A stretch of DNA of 6,506 bases, taken from assembly GCA_015494005.1 (NCBI GenBank), contig WGCB01000120.1, positions 1-6,506 of the forward strand. The letters run 5' to 3'. The notes under the pieces are model-generated. The model was not told the origin of the DNA and ran no database searches. It saw only the letters and a program-made list of their open reading frames with translations. The position numbers and the translations under genes are program-made. This DNA comes from Caldilineaceae bacterium (lineage in GTDB: Bacteria; Chloroflexota; Anaerolineae; Caldilineales; Caldilineaceae). The stretch's first letter is position 1; each line of letters begins with the position of its first letter. Shown here piece after piece: positions 6,039 to 6,506 of the stretch.

Positions 6039-6110
6039 ACTGAATCTGCCGGTTAGCGGAGAACTCGTTGCCATGGACGGGCACGGTGAACGTGTCGACT
6101 GGCGCCTCGC

Positions 6111-6305
6111 CCAGGAATTCCAAATGTGACGTTTGAACCGCCCACCAGTGGGGGGAGCGGACCAAATCGGCGGCGGAGATGCGTCTGCAACGCCATATTC
6201 ACGCCGAAATCCGCCTCGATTAAGCAGTTTTGGCATATCTAGCACCGGTCTGGACCGGCACTTCCCCCTGGTAAGGTCTCTGATTCTCACATTTGGAATT
6301 CCTGG
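6111..6305. mobile_element. 195-bp inverted-repeat element, possible MITE or remnant of IS ends
   Basis: A perfect 19-bp inverted repeat, CCAGGAATTCCAAATGTGA at 6111-6129 and its reverse complement at 6287-6305, bounds 157 bp. The symmetry reaches farther inward: 14 bases inside each tip both arms read ACCAG, then a G-run (GGGGGGAG against GGGGAAG), then GG(A/T)CC, so the arms total nearly 60 bp with imperfect matching. The interior has no usable reading frame. This build resembles a small non-autonomous transposable element. I see no target-site duplication beside the tips, so an old insertion or a non-mobile regulatory structure is also possible. The family is not recognised. Confidence 0.5.
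6245..6258. repeat. 14-bp palindrome CCGGTC-TG-GACCGG
   Basis: Two 6-bp arms with a 2-bp centre, inside the right arm of the inverted-repeat element. It could be a dimeric regulator or transposase subsite. No function is evident. Confidence 0.5.
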
Positions 6306-6321
6306 CGGATTTGCGCGCCCG

Positions 6322-6350
6322 TTGACAGAAATGCAGCAAGATGCTACCAT
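6322..6350 (+). promoter_or_regulatory. Rightward sigma70-type promoter leaving the window
   Basis: A perfect -35 box TTGACA (6322-6327), a 17-bp spacer and TACCAT (6345-6350, 4 of 6 matches to the -10) point rightwards, 16 bp beyond the inverted-repeat element. Transcription would start near 6357 and read out of the window. No gene start with a ribosome site is visible in the remaining 150 bases, so the target is off the edge or a non-coding RNA. Confidence 0.55.
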
Positions 6351-6506
6351 GCAGACGGCTTTCCCCAGTGTGCGGACATCCCCTCGATTTTCGACCCTGG
6401 CGGTCCTAGCCATCCCTTTTCCCCCACCGAGTTTTTCTGTCGAACGTCTGTGTTGTTCCCTCCCTGATCGCCTTTCCATGCTCTCCTTCTGCGAGGGACT
6501 TTCCCG

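Larger units (their letters stand above)
5872..6506. other. Non-coding region upstream of the regulator
   Basis: No convincing gene in these 635 bp. From left to right it holds the regulator leader, the palindrome pair and candidate leftward promoter (5986-6038), a plain stretch (6039-6110), the inverted-repeat element (6111-6305), the rightward promoter (6322-6350) and a pyrimidine-rich tail on the plus strand (about 6355-6506) in which I recognise nothing. Minus-strand reading from ATG at 6479 stays open for 231 codons but lacks the G/C third-position bias of the real genes and runs through the inverted-repeat element and into the regulator gene. Confidence 0.7.

Noticed and set aside
6122..6294. 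AAATGTGA and TCACATTT halves that together resemble a CRP site
   Set aside because: The halves are 157 bp apart and are explained as part of the 19-bp inverted repeat; a CRP-type site needs a spacing of about 6 bp.
5784..6479. 231-codon minus-strand frame starting near the right edge
   Set aside because: It has a plausible ribosome site (AAGGAG), but codon choice lacks the G/C third-position bias of the neighbours, it crosses the inverted-repeat element and overlaps the regulator gene in another frame.
6349..6506. Plus-strand frame from ATG at 6349 open to the window edge
   Set aside because: The ATG overlaps the predicted -10 box, there is no ribosome site, and 52 codons without a stop are weak evidence in this composition.

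Overview
The window carries one leftward (minus-strand) gene cluster: an Lrp/AsnC-family regulator, a complete PotABCD-type polyamine ABC transporter in the order potA-potB-potC-potD, and the first 335 residues of a class III PLP aminotransferase that runs off the left edge. The coding DNA is GC-rich with G or C at most third positions. The binding protein is a lipoprotein with a long acidic/Ala-rich linker. Together these suggest a high-GC bacterium; a Chloroflexi (Caldilinea/Litorilinea-like) source is a guess from the style of the proteins and is not shown by the sequence.

Layout from right to left, the direction of transcription: 5872-6506 is non-coding and holds a candidate promoter with two palindromic operator-like sites for the regulator, a 195-bp inverted-repeat element, and a good sigma70-type promoter pointing right, out of the window. 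The regulator occupies 5416-5871. A 180-bp gap follows, with a three-unit 17-bp tandem repeat ending one base before the potA start codon. potA (4141-5235) and potB (3258-4127) are 13 bp apart, with the potB Shine-Dalgarno sequence built into the potA stop codon. potB and potC (2398-3261) overlap by GTGA. An 82-bp gap before potD (1128-2315) holds a second three-unit tandem repeat (16 bp) that runs into the potD Shine-Dalgarno sequence. A 122-bp gap with an 11-bp-stem hairpin separates potD from the aminotransferase (1-1005).

Inferred physiology: the lipoprotein PotD captures putrescine/spermidine, PotB and PotC form the channel, PotA powers it, the aminotransferase removes an amino group from the imported amine or from its product GABA, and the Lrp-type protein senses an amino acid or amine and adjusts expression. 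The genes belong to known families. The less ordinary material lies between them: the two start-codon-proximal tandem repeats, the paired palindromes at the regulator promoter, and the inverted-repeat element.
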